From the NCBI GenBank assembly GCA_940671915.1, contig CALNVZ010002974.1, positions 38,892,799 to 38,956,798 on the forward strand: a DNA stretch of 64,000 nt, written 5' to 3'. The notes beneath the pieces were generated by a model. That model ran no database searches. It was not told the origin of the DNA and worked only from the letters and a program-made list of their open reading frames with translations. This DNA is from Paracentrotus lividus (taxonomy: Eukaryota > Echinodermata > Echinoidea > Camarodonta > Echinidae). This document shows positions 46,699-57,175 of the stretch, piece after piece (position 1 is the stretch's first letter; every line of letters begins with the position of its first letter). A program made the position numbers and the translations under genes.

Positions 46699-49600
46699 TT
46701 ACATCACGCAGCAGCTCTCTCCCTTGCTACCATTCTTTGCCTTCATACGGAGACGGGGTCTGTAGCGCTCCAGGAAGTTGAGCTGTTTAGCATTGATGGC
46801 ACCGCGACGCTTCCTGCAGAAAACAAAAAAGATGAACAAAATAAAGTTTTTTTAATACGATCCAATTACAAACAAGTGGATTAGTAAATTACGCGATGCG
46901 TAATATATGTCCCCGCCGATAATGTAAAATTCCCATTATATCACGATCAGTGCTATCACATAAGGCAAACAGAATCGAAATCGGGTAAAAAATGGCGAAG
47001 AAGTAGCATTTTGTAGCCAATGTTCAATATAGGTCAAAGTCAAGGTCAAAGGTCAAAGGGGTCAAAAGTCAAAATTCTGGGAAGAAGTTTTGTAGTCGTC
47101 ACCTAGTGCTATCCCATAAAGCAAACAGAATCAAAATCGGATGAAAAATGGCGAAGGAGTAGCATTTTGTAGCAATAACAATAATATAGTCAAAGGTCAA
47201 AGGTCAAGGTCAAAATTCTGTGAAGAAGTTTGTAGCTATTACCTAGTGCTATCACATAAAGCAAGCGGAATTGAAATCGGATGAAAAATGGCGAAGGAGT
47301 AGCATTTGTAGCAATGAACAATATAAGTAAAATCAAGGTCAAAGTCAAAGGGGTCAAAAGTCAAAAATTCCGTGAAGAAAATTTTGTAGCCCTCACTAGT
47401 GCTATCATATAAAGCAAACGGATTCAAATCGATGAAAATGCGAGAAGTAGCATTTTGTAGCCAATTAACAATATAGGTCAAAAATCAGGGTCAAAGGTCA
47501 AGGTCAAAATTCTGTGAAGAAGTTTGGTAGCCTCACCTAGTGCTATCAATAAAGCAAACGGAAACGAAATCGGATGAAAAATGGCGAAGGATAGCATTTT
47601 GTAGCCAATTAACAATATAGGTAAAAAATAAAGGTCAAAGGTCAAAGGTCAAAATTCGGTGAAGAAATTTTGTAGCCATCAACTAGTGCTATCACATAAA
47701 GCAAACGAATCGAAATCGGAAGAAAAATGTAAGGAGTAGCATTTTGTAGCCAATACAATATAAGTATAATCAGGTCAAAGGTCAAAGGGTCAAAAGTCCA
47801 AAATTCGTGAAGAAGTTTCGTAGCCCTCACCATGCTATCATATAAGCAAACGGATTCAAATTGGATGAAAAATGGCGAAGAGTAGCATTTTGTAGCCAAT
47901 AACATATAGGTCAAAAATGAGGTCAAGGTTAAAGGGGTCAAAAGTCAAAATTCTGTGAAGAAGTTTGTAGCCCTCACCTAGTGCTATCATATAAAGCAAA
48001 CAGAATCGAAATCGGATGAAAAATGGCGAAGGATAGCATTTTGTAGCCAATTAACAATATAGGTCAAAAATCAGGGTCAAAGGTCAAAGGTCAAAATTCT
48101 GTGAAGAAGTTTGGTAGCCATCACCTAGTGCTATCATATAAAGCAAACGGAATCGAATCGGATGAAAAAATGGCGAAGGAGTAGCAAATTGAACCTCACA
48201 TACGACGGACGGACGGACGGACACACACACATACGTACGGAGCCCGTTTCATAGTCCCCTGCTCGAACTCGTTCGGCGGGGACAAAAACATATCCATGAA
48301 AACTATTCTTTTTTCAAGCTGAATTAATTCTGTCAACTGCAAGTGTAAAGTCATCTTCTTTTAATTATCTTTCCACTGCATTTCTAACAAAGAGCACACT
48401 TCTATAGTTCACTGAAGTTGCATATCGTTTTGTAAATCATTTAGATCCCCTCTGATTATTCCATATTCAACGGTCTAGAGGACATTTGTTGTTTTCTTAT
48501 TTTTGCTTTATCTCAAATTCAGGTTGTACTTTGGGCTTTAAACTTTTTCGAAATAATTATTGCATTGGGGGATACAGATTAAGTTTGATTTTACCTTCAA
48601 ATTGTATGTCCTTGTAGGAGAATCCGAACCATACATAGATTAAAGCATGTGGGTATACATGCAATTTTAAACATTTTTTTAGACTATGACAGAGAACTAT
48701 GGTTTCTTTTGCAATTTTTCCAACTGGATAATCTGAAGAATATTAAGTCACACCTAAATTAATCAAATTCAATCTGAGGTCACAGGAAAGGTATGAAAAT
48801 TCAAAATATGTCTTCAAGAAAAAATGTAACGCGAGTTACTAACATTATATTGCTCCCTGTATTTCACCTATTTATTTTTTTTCACTTTGATGCAGCTGAT
48901 AGGTTAGAAATATACTAATTTCAGTCTAAGATAGGAAAAGTTTGGTCAACATGGTATAGTTTGAGGACAATTCACCCTAACATGCATCATGATTTTGACC
49001 ATGTCCTTTTTGCGTAACGCGAGTTAGCGAAGTTTAACGACCTGAGAATCTGAACGAGCTTGACCAATATTTTTCTTTTTCAATCCATTTGGTTTGCCAA
49101 TGTCTGCTTTACACATGGTGCAAAAATTAATTTGTAGATAATAGCAGTTTGAAAGATAGAGGTCTTTAATCTTGATAGGTATCGGTTATTTGTAACGTGA
49201 TTAACCGCGGAATGGCCCATATAATGATGCAGAAACATCACTGGGTTTTAATCAAATGTTGTCCTTCAAGACCTTCTTTGCTTTACATCAACACTTACAG
49301 TCAAACCTGTCTTAGTGGCCATATATTTATAAAGGTCAACTGTCCATAGTAGTCACCTACATTGCCTCTCCCTCTAAAGAAATGTAAGTTGCAGAACCTG
49401 TCTATTAAGGTCACCTGTCTACAGTTGTCACTTTATCATTTTCCTGAAACCATTTAACTCTGGTTAACGCCATCTACATGTACATGTTCTCCCATTCACC
49501 CGTACACAACTAATTGTACCAAAGTGCATTAGTCTGACGCACCGCATGCAGGATGGAACTGTGTTTATGTGTAAATGGGAGAAGACAGAGAGGGCATTAA

Positions 49601-52600
49601 CCAGATTTCAGGGCTCTTTAAATGTTGTCGGATATGACTGGGTATTCAACTCACTCTCGTACAAACGCCACCGCATCCTCATACGTCATGCCAGCTTCCA
49701 TGAGCGCTAAAGCAACCATGAGAGGGGCACGGCCTAGCCCAGCCACACAGTGGACAGCAACGCAGCTCTTCGGTGTTTCCTTGAATCTCATCTTCAGGAG
49801 TGCCAGCCATTGATCAATGATCTCAGACGATGGGATGCCTCCGTCATCAAAGGCCATGTCCTGTAAATAAGGAGAGATACGGGAGGTTATCATTTCGCTT
49901 GGACAACATCTTTTACACATACATGTAGCAGGCAGCGTTCTAAATATGGGGATGTTATACTGTCTATGAAAATCGCTTTGATAGGAGGGCCAGCCATTGA
50001 TCAATGATCTCAGACAATGGGTTGCCTCCGTCATCAAAGGCCATGTCCTATATGGGAGGAAAGAAGGAGAGATACAGGAAGTTGGGTTTCTAATTGGCTT
50101 GGACAACATAATATGTTATACATAGCAGGCAGTATTTCTAAAAATGGAGATGTTATACTGTCTATGAAAATCACTTTGATAGCATACATGTATATCAAAA
50201 ACAAGCCATAACTTGCCAGAACACAATTCATATTTTTTTTTACTTCTCTAGAATAATAACAAATATCTAGAAATACATCATTATCATGTATCGATCATAT
50301 AATTTTGGCTTGAACACTTTTGAAACAATTTCCCGGAGATAATTGTAAATGTCTGTGCCAATCCTCATCAATATTTCCCTGTATTTTATTTTCCTTTCTT
50401 ACATACAATTTAAGAGGGGAAATCCCTTCTTTAGCTCCCCTTGTGATATTTCCTTCTAGCAAGTGTACATTGTAAATAGATATTGAGCTGCCTTTGAGAG
50501 TACACATGTAGAAAGACTCATTTCAGGAAATAACCTTTACATCAATTTAAGCATATTAAGAGGCTGGTAAAGAGTTCAACAGTTTGTCATAGAGTAAAGT
50601 ACACACTATCCAGTCTTTGTCAAAGTCCAGGATATGAACAAAAGAGTATATGAAGGAGTATTTAACATTTAAACCTGTACAATTATTTTAATTCAGTCTA
50701 CTTCCGTTATTGTTTAAAAGCGGTGTTTAAAACGAAGCTACAGTACATGTAAATGATGATGACAATATTTATAGAGCGCAACATATCCATCTCAAGAGAT
50801 GCTCAAGGCGCATAATGCTAAAGGCGCATATACCTTGTTATAACACTACTGAACATAGATTATGTATCATTTTTGTTTGACATCGTGACCAGGAGAACTG
50901 ACTTGATATATTGTAAAATCTTGTTCATCCATGGACTGCACCATAAGTCTTTTGATAGACGGTATCTAAAATTAAACCAGGCAATAGCTATAATGTATCT
51001 CACCCTTATTCATCCTACCACCATGCATTCATCCAAGTTTTGTTACAATCAAATTTTAATTTGACATTTTAAATGAACTTAGACCCACAAACATGGGAAG
51101 GGTTTAAACATGTAAATTCAGTAATCCTTCCATGCTAGTTTGGTTAGAATCGGACTGATAATAGTAGAGTTAGTGAATATATTTCAACCTTGCACTAACA
51201 GAGACTACCTCCCAAAAAGGTAGATAAAAACTTAACAATCACCCCACTGCTATACCTCAGGAAAACAATACCTTGAACGTCAAAAGTTTTGACAGCTATA
51301 TGTAGGTGCCTATTTGCGTGTTGCTTCAAGGTCAATATATGAAGAGAACTTTCATTCTAAAAGGGACTACTGCATTCGCTGTTATTTTTGCGCGATTAAT
51401 TTTTCGTGCTGAGCGGAATCATAACGTGTTCACAGGTTCTAAAATTCACGCTGCATGTTCGCAAGCTCGCAATTAAAACCATTCAATATATGCATAGGAA
51501 ATCATGCCTATATATTCGCGGGTTTTTTATTTCGCGTCTGCCGCTCTTTGCGCGAAATCCGCGAAAATTATTGTACTGAGAATATTTCAAATTTTAATTG
51601 AAACTGATTATACAGGTATACAAGTACCTGTCCAAAGTACCTGCATTTAAAGAGCAGTTGTAAACGCAGCTTTTAATATTCCTTTTCCATCTATTGACCC
51701 CTGTACAAAATGTGGTAAACAAATGATTCTCTGAATTTCAAAAAAGTGGATTTAAGCCCTTTTGGAATGAAACTCTTAAATATCATGCATGTATTACTCA
51801 CCATGACCTCAATGTCTTCTTGCTTCAGGACAGCTGTGTCATAGGTAGGCTCACACACTCTCACTACCTCCTTGATTTGACGCTGTTTCAGCTCCTGTTG
51901 CAATAATTAAATAAAGGGGGAAATGATTATTCTCAAGTTTGATTTGCTTACGCAATCCTCCAGTCTGTTTTAATTTTTAAAATATTTGTATGTGTAGATA
52001 TTATTTATTTAATATAATGTACTTTTAATAAAGAAATACAGTATTTCCTTTGAGCCCACCCCCCCCCAAAAAAAAAAATCTAAAGCGCCATTTTACTAGC
52101 AGTAGTTTCGTTCTAATCAAAATAAGGTTATTAATTAATACAAAATATCTATATTACATGTATGGTCGACAGAACTTGAAATCATCTCCAACCATTCATT
52201 AAGACCTTCCAACCTTACTAATTCACACACTCCAAAAGATCTAAATGAGATGTTAAATTGTTTACTAGCTTCACATTTGAAAACACCGATTTGAAATTGA
52301 CTACACGTACATATTTGAAAAGCAAAAAAATATAATATTCATAGCTTACTGTTTAGAATGTTCTTAGGGAATCTTTATAGACATATTACTTGTTTCAATA
52401 TTGATAAGGTCACATGCTACACATAGCCTGTTTGTTTGAATTTCATGTTTATGTCCTTGATCACTATGAGGTTTCAAACAAATGTTTATGAATTCATTGC
52501 TATAGCAACACTATTACAGCATCTAACAACAAATCTGTTTTTCCTGTTTTTCTTGATTGGAAGCCCTAGCCCTACCCCCCCCCCCCCAGACAGTTGTATG

Positions 52601-52926
52601 TATGGGCTGTGTTTCACCAAGTCGTTATGAATGATTTCACAAATAATTAGTGATCAGTTCTTGGGCTAAATAATTGCTCATGGTAATTTGTATAGCTCTC
52701 AGGAACATGTTCCTGTCGTTCATAAAGTCATTCTTAACTCTACAAACGACTTGGTGAAACACCACTTATAGTGAGTGTATGAATAAAGAGAGATGTTAAC
52801 CTTGATGAAATGCTCCATGCCATTCTTATCAGGGTTATGGATGATGAGGAATCTCATGTGCTTGTGTTCAATCTCCACCGGAGCAGGACGTACGCTCCGA
52901 ACAGAACTCATGTTGTGGTTCTTCAT
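46699..52926 (-). CDS. PTP4A1: Protein tyrosine phosphatase type IVA (PRL)
   Basis: Four coding exons (52801-52926, 51802-51894, 49655-49860, 46699-46813) give 179 residues; human PRLs have about 173. PRLs are small prenylated phosphatases at the plasma membrane and endosomes that bind CNNM magnesium transporters. The N-terminus has [16 protein letters not shown], then [10 protein letters not shown]. The catalytic loop is HCVAGLGRA, with the nucleophile Cys, the CxxGxxR arginine and the PRL-specific Ala in place of Ser/Thr. [20 protein letters not shown] follows. The terminal CCVM is a farnesylation CAAX box, with KAKNGSK as a basic patch before it. The general-acid loop reads MAFDDG where vertebrate PRLs have WPFDDG. 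The start may be the first or the second Met (residue 6). Vertebrate PTP4A1, 2 and 3 cannot be told apart here; the symbol stands for the family. Confidence 0.93.
46909..48283. mobile_element. Minisatellite element with GTCCCCGCCGA ends in PTP4A intron 3
   Basis: The outer ends GTCCCCGCCGA (46909-46919) and its inverse TTCGGCGGGGAC (48272-48283) enclose about nine degenerate units of around 147 bp. Units carry AGTGCTATCACATAAAGC, AATCGGATGAAAAATGGCGA, GTAGCATTTTGTAGCCAAT and runs of AGGTCAAAGGTCA. The unit anchor GTGCTATCA recurs near 46950, 47106, 47247, 47399, 47531, 47687, 47833, 47981 and 48128. A (GACG)n tract and a CACACACATACG stretch follow. The whole is read as a transposable element with an internal minisatellite. 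Confidence 0.8.
48284..49654. other. PTP4A intron 3, remaining part
   Basis: AT-rich. Contains GTAACGCGAGTTA at 48826 and 49014, which resembles the subterminal motif of the 35367-37644 element. Also contains a segment at 49296-49440 starting TACAGTCAAACCTGTCTTAG (a common dispersed motif) and the inverted-repeat element at 49448-49618. Confidence 0.5.
49448..49618. mobile_element. Inverted-repeat element beside PTP4A exon 3
   Basis: The left arm has AACTCTGGTTAACGCC and TTCTCCCATTCAC. The right arm has the complements GTAAATGGGAGAA and GGCATTAACCAGATTT. About 170 bp, ending roughly 35 bp from the exon donor. Confidence 0.7.
49802..50182 (-). repeat. Tandem duplication of the 5' part of PTP4A exon 3 plus intron
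   Basis: Unit 1 (49802-49984) covers the first 59 bases of exon 3, its acceptor and about 120 bp of intron. Unit 2 (49989-50182) is a diverged copy, with a period of about 187 bp. Shared landmarks are the GCCAGCCATTGATCAATGAT block and TTATACTGTCTATGAAAATC. The duplicated acceptor keeps AG before GACATGG. Confidence 0.92.
49989..50047 (-). pseudogene. Duplicated partial PTP4A exon 3
   Basis: The copy reads [22 protein letters not shown] and then six further codons to a TAG, with no donor seen at the break. If used as a terminal exon it would truncate PRL before the catalytic HCVAGLGRA loop. It keeps an AG acceptor but a weaker pyrimidine tract. It is probably a non-functional relic, though splicing to it cannot be excluded. 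Confidence 0.7.
50183..51801. other. PTP4A intron 2
   Basis: AT-rich. A LINE-tail-like segment lies near 50762-50835 (TATTTATAGAGCGCAAC, AAGGCGCATA twice). A CGCGAAA-rich element lies at 51368-51580. No exon recognised. Confidence 0.5.
51368..51580. repeat. CGCGAAAA-rich element, diverged relative
   Basis: It starts TACTGCATTCGCTGTTATTT and ends with CGCGAAAATTATTGTACTG, weak inverted ends. It has several CGCGAAA blocks in both orientations. It is related in composition and end motif to 2936-3127 and 54300-54509, but not closely alignable. Confidence 0.5.
52604..52766. mobile_element. GTTTCACCAA-ended MITE, copy 2
   Basis: The ends GGGCTGTGTTTCACCAAGTC and GACTTGGTGAAACACCACTT are inverted repeats. 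It shares GTGATCAGTTCTTGGG and the AGGAACATGTT block with 32588-32746. It lies in PTP4A intron 1, about 35 bp beyond the exon 1 donor. Confidence 0.85.
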
Positions 52927-53520
52927 GTAGACAATGAAACGAGAAGTAAATACCCTTCCGAACTTCGGGTGGACACTCTCTTCCCTTCGATGTTCTTCGT
53001 TGCTTGGCTAGCTCCTACAGCCCAACACCAGTTTTGATCGTGAACTAGATGGGCTACACTCTTACTAGTTTGGGGGATAGAACGGAGTAGTGATTGCGAT
53101 TAAATCGAACGACTGATTGGAGAACCTAGTTGGTGGGGGTGATTGGAGGGGAGACAGCTTTGAGCCAAATTGTGAAAAAGAATTTTTATACAAAAAAAAA
53201 TGAACTTATGGCTATTGGGGGAGGTCCCGCGAGGCTTACCGCGCTGGTCTTCTGACTCTCACACACTTTGTAGGCACCTGCCAGTGCAGTTTGCTCTCGC
53301 ACAACCGGTCAACCTCAACTTTACCCCATTCGTGGGTCTGTCCGCGGCAGTGTCGGCAAGCACACGCCGAAGCAACGTGAACGCACCACATAGGCGTAGG
53401 AATTGCACGTGTAGTTCACACCCCTGTTGACGGGGGCTAAAAAAGTTACAATGGTCGCGGGGATGAGATCCGACGAACAACTTTACCGACTTGAAGCTCT
53501 CTCATGCAAAGGGGCGTGGT
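52927..53520 (-). promoter_or_regulatory. PTP4A 5' UTR and GC-rich promoter region
   Basis: Locally GC- and CpG-rich, unlike the surroundings. A minus-strand donor (GCGCG, then GTAAGC) at about 53234-53240 suggests a non-coding first exon roughly 53240-53480. A GC-box-like CCACGCCCC and TTTGCAT lie upstream near 53500-53520. The transcription start is not fixed. Confidence 0.5.
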
Positions 53521-56234
53521 CTGCTTGATAGGTGAATCAAGTACTTAGAGTTTGATTTCGCCGTGGTGAGCAGCGAAGAGGCAAGGATAAGTGTAGTACT
53601 TAATATTCCCCAAACAAGTCTTTCTTGTAGGATGCCAGTTTATTTGTGTTGACTTTGGCAGTACTCTCCTGAGTCCAAGACGAACGCCATAAATGCTTGG
53701 ATTAATATAGCTGAAACCTGTAGATGGGAGGAAAACAAAAAGAAGGAAGACAAGGAAGTTAAATTATAATGTAGGAAATGTGAATTGCACAATGCACCTC
53801 TTTTGGTATCATAATTTTGAGGGTTTGTGTGTATAGGATCCAATGTTTAATTTCCCAAATTGTTGGGGTCTAGAGTTCACACTGACACATGCATATGGGA
53901 ATCAATGGAGAGTAAGACTAGGAAATTATATTGGATACAAATACATCACTTCCTCTTTAAAATAGTACTGTATAGGCCATACATGTACATTTAGCGATTT
54001 AGGACTAGTTTGGGTAATCCATGAGTGGATACTTTTCCATTTGTACAATCTTTTCATTACTGTAAAGTAGCATTATATTGAATTGGAAATATTGGCAAGG
54101 AGGGACTTTCAAAATTTGTACCCCCTCCCCCCCAAAAAAAAATGTTTATGGCTAATATAACTGTAGTATTTTGTTTCCTTCTGAACTTCATATAATATCA
54201 CGTACATGTATGAAGGCTGTGTTCATATTGATGTGAAATATAATGAAAATATACATAAAACATAATAATTAAAAAGAAAACGCTTATAAATGCATCATTT
54301 ACTGTATAAGTGGTTATTTTTGCGGTGACTTTATTTTCGCGAATTTCGCGTGTCCGTCATCGCGAAAATTTCCACTTTGAACGGTACAAGACTATTTATA
54401 GTAAATGAAGTCATCACCAAAATCGTGAAATTTTGCTCTTGCAAATTTCCCCAACTAATCCAAAGTCGCAAAAATATCTGTACTCGAAAATATTGGCTTC
54501 TATACAGTATTTACTTATCCACATTAAACTTTCAACCATTACATGAATGTTGAAAAAAAAGAGCAAATTTTGGCAAGATCTACTGGGTCTGCGCAATCTG
54601 TAGTACATGAAAGGACAGAGCTCATTATGATGCGATATCACACCGTGGGATGTTACATGACGTCACAAAAGAAATTGTTGGAAAAACCAAAAGCAAATGC
54701 TCCCCGAAGAGTGCCCTCGCTAAACCGATATCCGGCAAATGGCGAACAGTGGGTCATGAATGAGAAGTTATCAATTTCCTTTGCCAACCACTTGTTTGGT
54801 TTCCAAGTTTCTACTCCCCCTTTTTTTAATGAATCAAATAAATCAATTGCAAGACCTGTATAAAACATACAGGTAAATGTAAATCATGTAATGTGTTATC
54901 ATTTGACAAATTATATCAAAATTGCAAAACATGAGTTTGGATGAGGCAATATCATTCCTGGAAAAGTGCAAAGGCAAGAGAAAAAGAGGGAGACAGTGAA
55001 CATACAGATGGATGTTGTGAACAAAGACTTGTGTCGGATTGCCCAAGAGAGAAAAATTGGAGAGGTTTTGTTCATGGTGTCACCATGAGTCAAAGACAAC
55101 TTGATAGCACCCAACATCCATCACATACGAAACGTATTACACAAGATTTGATTCGCCTTGTGAGCTACAATCTTGGTACAAATAGAAATATGTAGGGGGC
55201 CTACTACAAGCCTGACAACCTGATGTCTAGATCTGTATCTTATCTGCTTAAACATGGAAACTGAACAAAATAAAAACACCAATTACAAATTCCTAATTCC
55301 AATCTCCCAAAAGCAATTAGCTTCTTTAGTGTCTTCCCGAGCGGTAGAGCTTCAGGAAACTCTGAAGATGATAAAGAACAGACTGAACCACTTGTAAGTG
55401 TGCCTGTCTGCTCTGAACTCCATTTGACCTCGTACTACTACTACAGAGTGGCATGACTGTAATCTCCTTCCCCCCTTTCCATCCAGAACAAAGGTGGATT
55501 ATCCAAGGCGCACTCGCACTATATACTGTGTACAATGCATAGCAGCAAGGGGTACCCATGCAATAGACAGCACTGACTTTTGCGACTCTATCGCACAAAG
55601 GGGGTACAACATACACATGTACATGTACACCTACAAGTACATGTACAGTTTATCTACATACATCTACAGTGTACATGCACATTTGGTCTGTGACCAACTT
55701 CTGTGTACATAGAGGTGTCTAGTGTTTGAAAGACATGACAATGATATTTCAGGCAAGGACACAAATGCAATATTAAAGCATAAATCACATCAATTTCTTT
55801 CATTTATAGCATTTACTAAAGTAATTATTACCATGCATTATTTTAGTTATTCTAGTTATTTCTTCTGTACTATCATTGTATAATTATGTAATTTTTAACT
55901 TTGTAAATGCATCGTGATTCAGTTTTCCCGCAATGATGTTTTGTTTTATCAATAAACTATCTATTTATCTATCTATCTATCTATAAAATATTAAACATAT
56001 TAAAACATGGGGAGCAAAGAACAATCCTGCATGCAGTACAAACTTCTGGAAAGAAATTGAAATAAATTTCATGGCTCAAAAAAAGCAATTTGCGAAAAAA
56101 TAACTCTTATTAATTCAACACTTTCATATTTCTTTCTATTTTTGTTTCTTTTGTATATAACAATGCAATGCTAAAATGAAGATTGAAAAGTCATGTTTGT
56201 TCCACATTTTGTGATAAGATTCGCCCTTTTACAC
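53521..56234. other. Intergenic, no gene recognised
   Basis: Contains a minus-strand AATAAA near 53645 with an AG acceptor upstream, too weak for a gene call. Also holds the CGCGAAAA element at 54300-54509, ACATGT repeats at 55612-55650 and a (TCTA)n tract at 55961-55984. An open frame at 54543-54863 has no recognisable domain. Confidence 0.45.
54300..54509 (+). repeat. CGCGAAAA-rich short element, copy 2
   Basis: It starts TACTGTATAAGTGGTTATTT and ends TTCTATACAGTA. It aligns end to end with 2936-3127, including TGAAGTCATCACCAAAATCG and AAAATATTGGCTT, with a short insertion in this copy. Here the right end is intact. Confidence 0.8.
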
Positions 56235-57167
56235 GGGGTCATCCCATTAGACCGACACCCACGAGACCGACGGCCCATTAGTCCGACACTAGACAAAAAA
56301 TGTTTATTTGACCGACGCTAGCAAATACCTACCCACTAGACCGACACTAGATCAAACAGGTGCACGATACCGACACTACCATGATATGACCAACGAGACC
56401 GACATCACAATAATATGACACACGACACCGACAGTAGAGCAATACAGCCAACGAGACCGACATTACATGAAGTAGACCCACGAGTCCGAAATTGCGTCAT
56501 GGCGCGTTGTATTTAACAGCGCCACCTTGTGACCATATATAGACAAGTATTAGTACAGGATGTCCAAAAAAAATAATGTCGGGGATATACGAATCGCGTG
56601 GACGAAACAGGCGCATAACCAGGGGTATCTTGGGGGAACGAGGCCATGCCCCCCCCCTTCTATCGGGTAGGCAAAAGGAACGTCTAAAAGGCGAAAGAAA
56701 GGGGTGAAAGAGGGAGGGAGGGAGGGAAACGAGGGGAAGTAATTAAAGACCCAAAAAGGGTTGAAGGGCAACAGAGAGATAATGAAATGAAATGTAAACG
56801 ACATACTTTTTTTTTTTTTTGACATCCTGTACTAATACTTGTCTATATATGGTCACAAGGTGGCGCTGTTAAATATAACGCGCCATGACGCAATCTCGGA
56901 CTCGTGGGTCTACTTCATGTAATGTCGGTCTCGTTGGCTGTATTGCTCTACTGTCGGTGTCGTGTGTCATATTATTGTGATGTCGGTCTCGTTGGTCATA
57001 TCATGGTAGTGTCGGTATCGTGCACCTGTCTGATCTAGTGTCGGTCTAGTGGGCTGTCGGTCTCGTGGGCCTAAATTGTTTACAGTCGTTCTCGTTTGCC
57101 TATTTTACTTACTGTCGGATTCGTGGGTCGTCGGTCTCGTGGGTGTCGGTCTTGTGGGCTGTACCCC
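56235..57167. mobile_element. TU-like foldback element
   Basis: 933 bp bounded by an exact 8-bp duplication TTTTACAC (56227-56234 and 57168-57175). The ends are GGGGTCATCCCA and GGGGTACAGCCCA (inverted). The arms (about 56235-56575 and 56813-57167) are built of repeats such as CCCATTAGACCGACA and CCCACGAGACCGACG, 15-mers at the outer end that loosen inwards around ACCGACA. The inner arms share TATATATAGACAAGTATTAG-like sequence and CAGGATGTC. A loop of about 240 bp has no coding content. Structure and duplication length match the sea-urchin TU foldback transposons as I remember them. Confidence 0.85.
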
Positions 57168-57175
57168 TTTTACAC

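Noticed and set aside
47239..48050. Minus-strand frames within the minisatellite
   Set aside because: They are frame-by-chance products of the 147-bp tandem repeat, with no start or stop conservation between units.
46240..48190. CRISPR-like arrays
   Set aside because: These are head-to-tail tandem repeats without unique spacers, in a eukaryotic genome.
50762..50835. A structured RNA suggested by repeated AAGGCGCATA
   Set aside because: The segment matches the ATAGCGC-type LINE tail remnants seen elsewhere in the window.
53640..53720. A minus-strand terminal exon ending at AATAAA
   Set aside because: One AG acceptor and an AATAAA near 53645 are not enough; the frame has no recognisable domain and the region is just upstream of PTP4A.
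54543..54863. A 106-codon plus-strand frame
   Set aside because: No known domain, no splice support, and a composition like the surrounding non-coding DNA.
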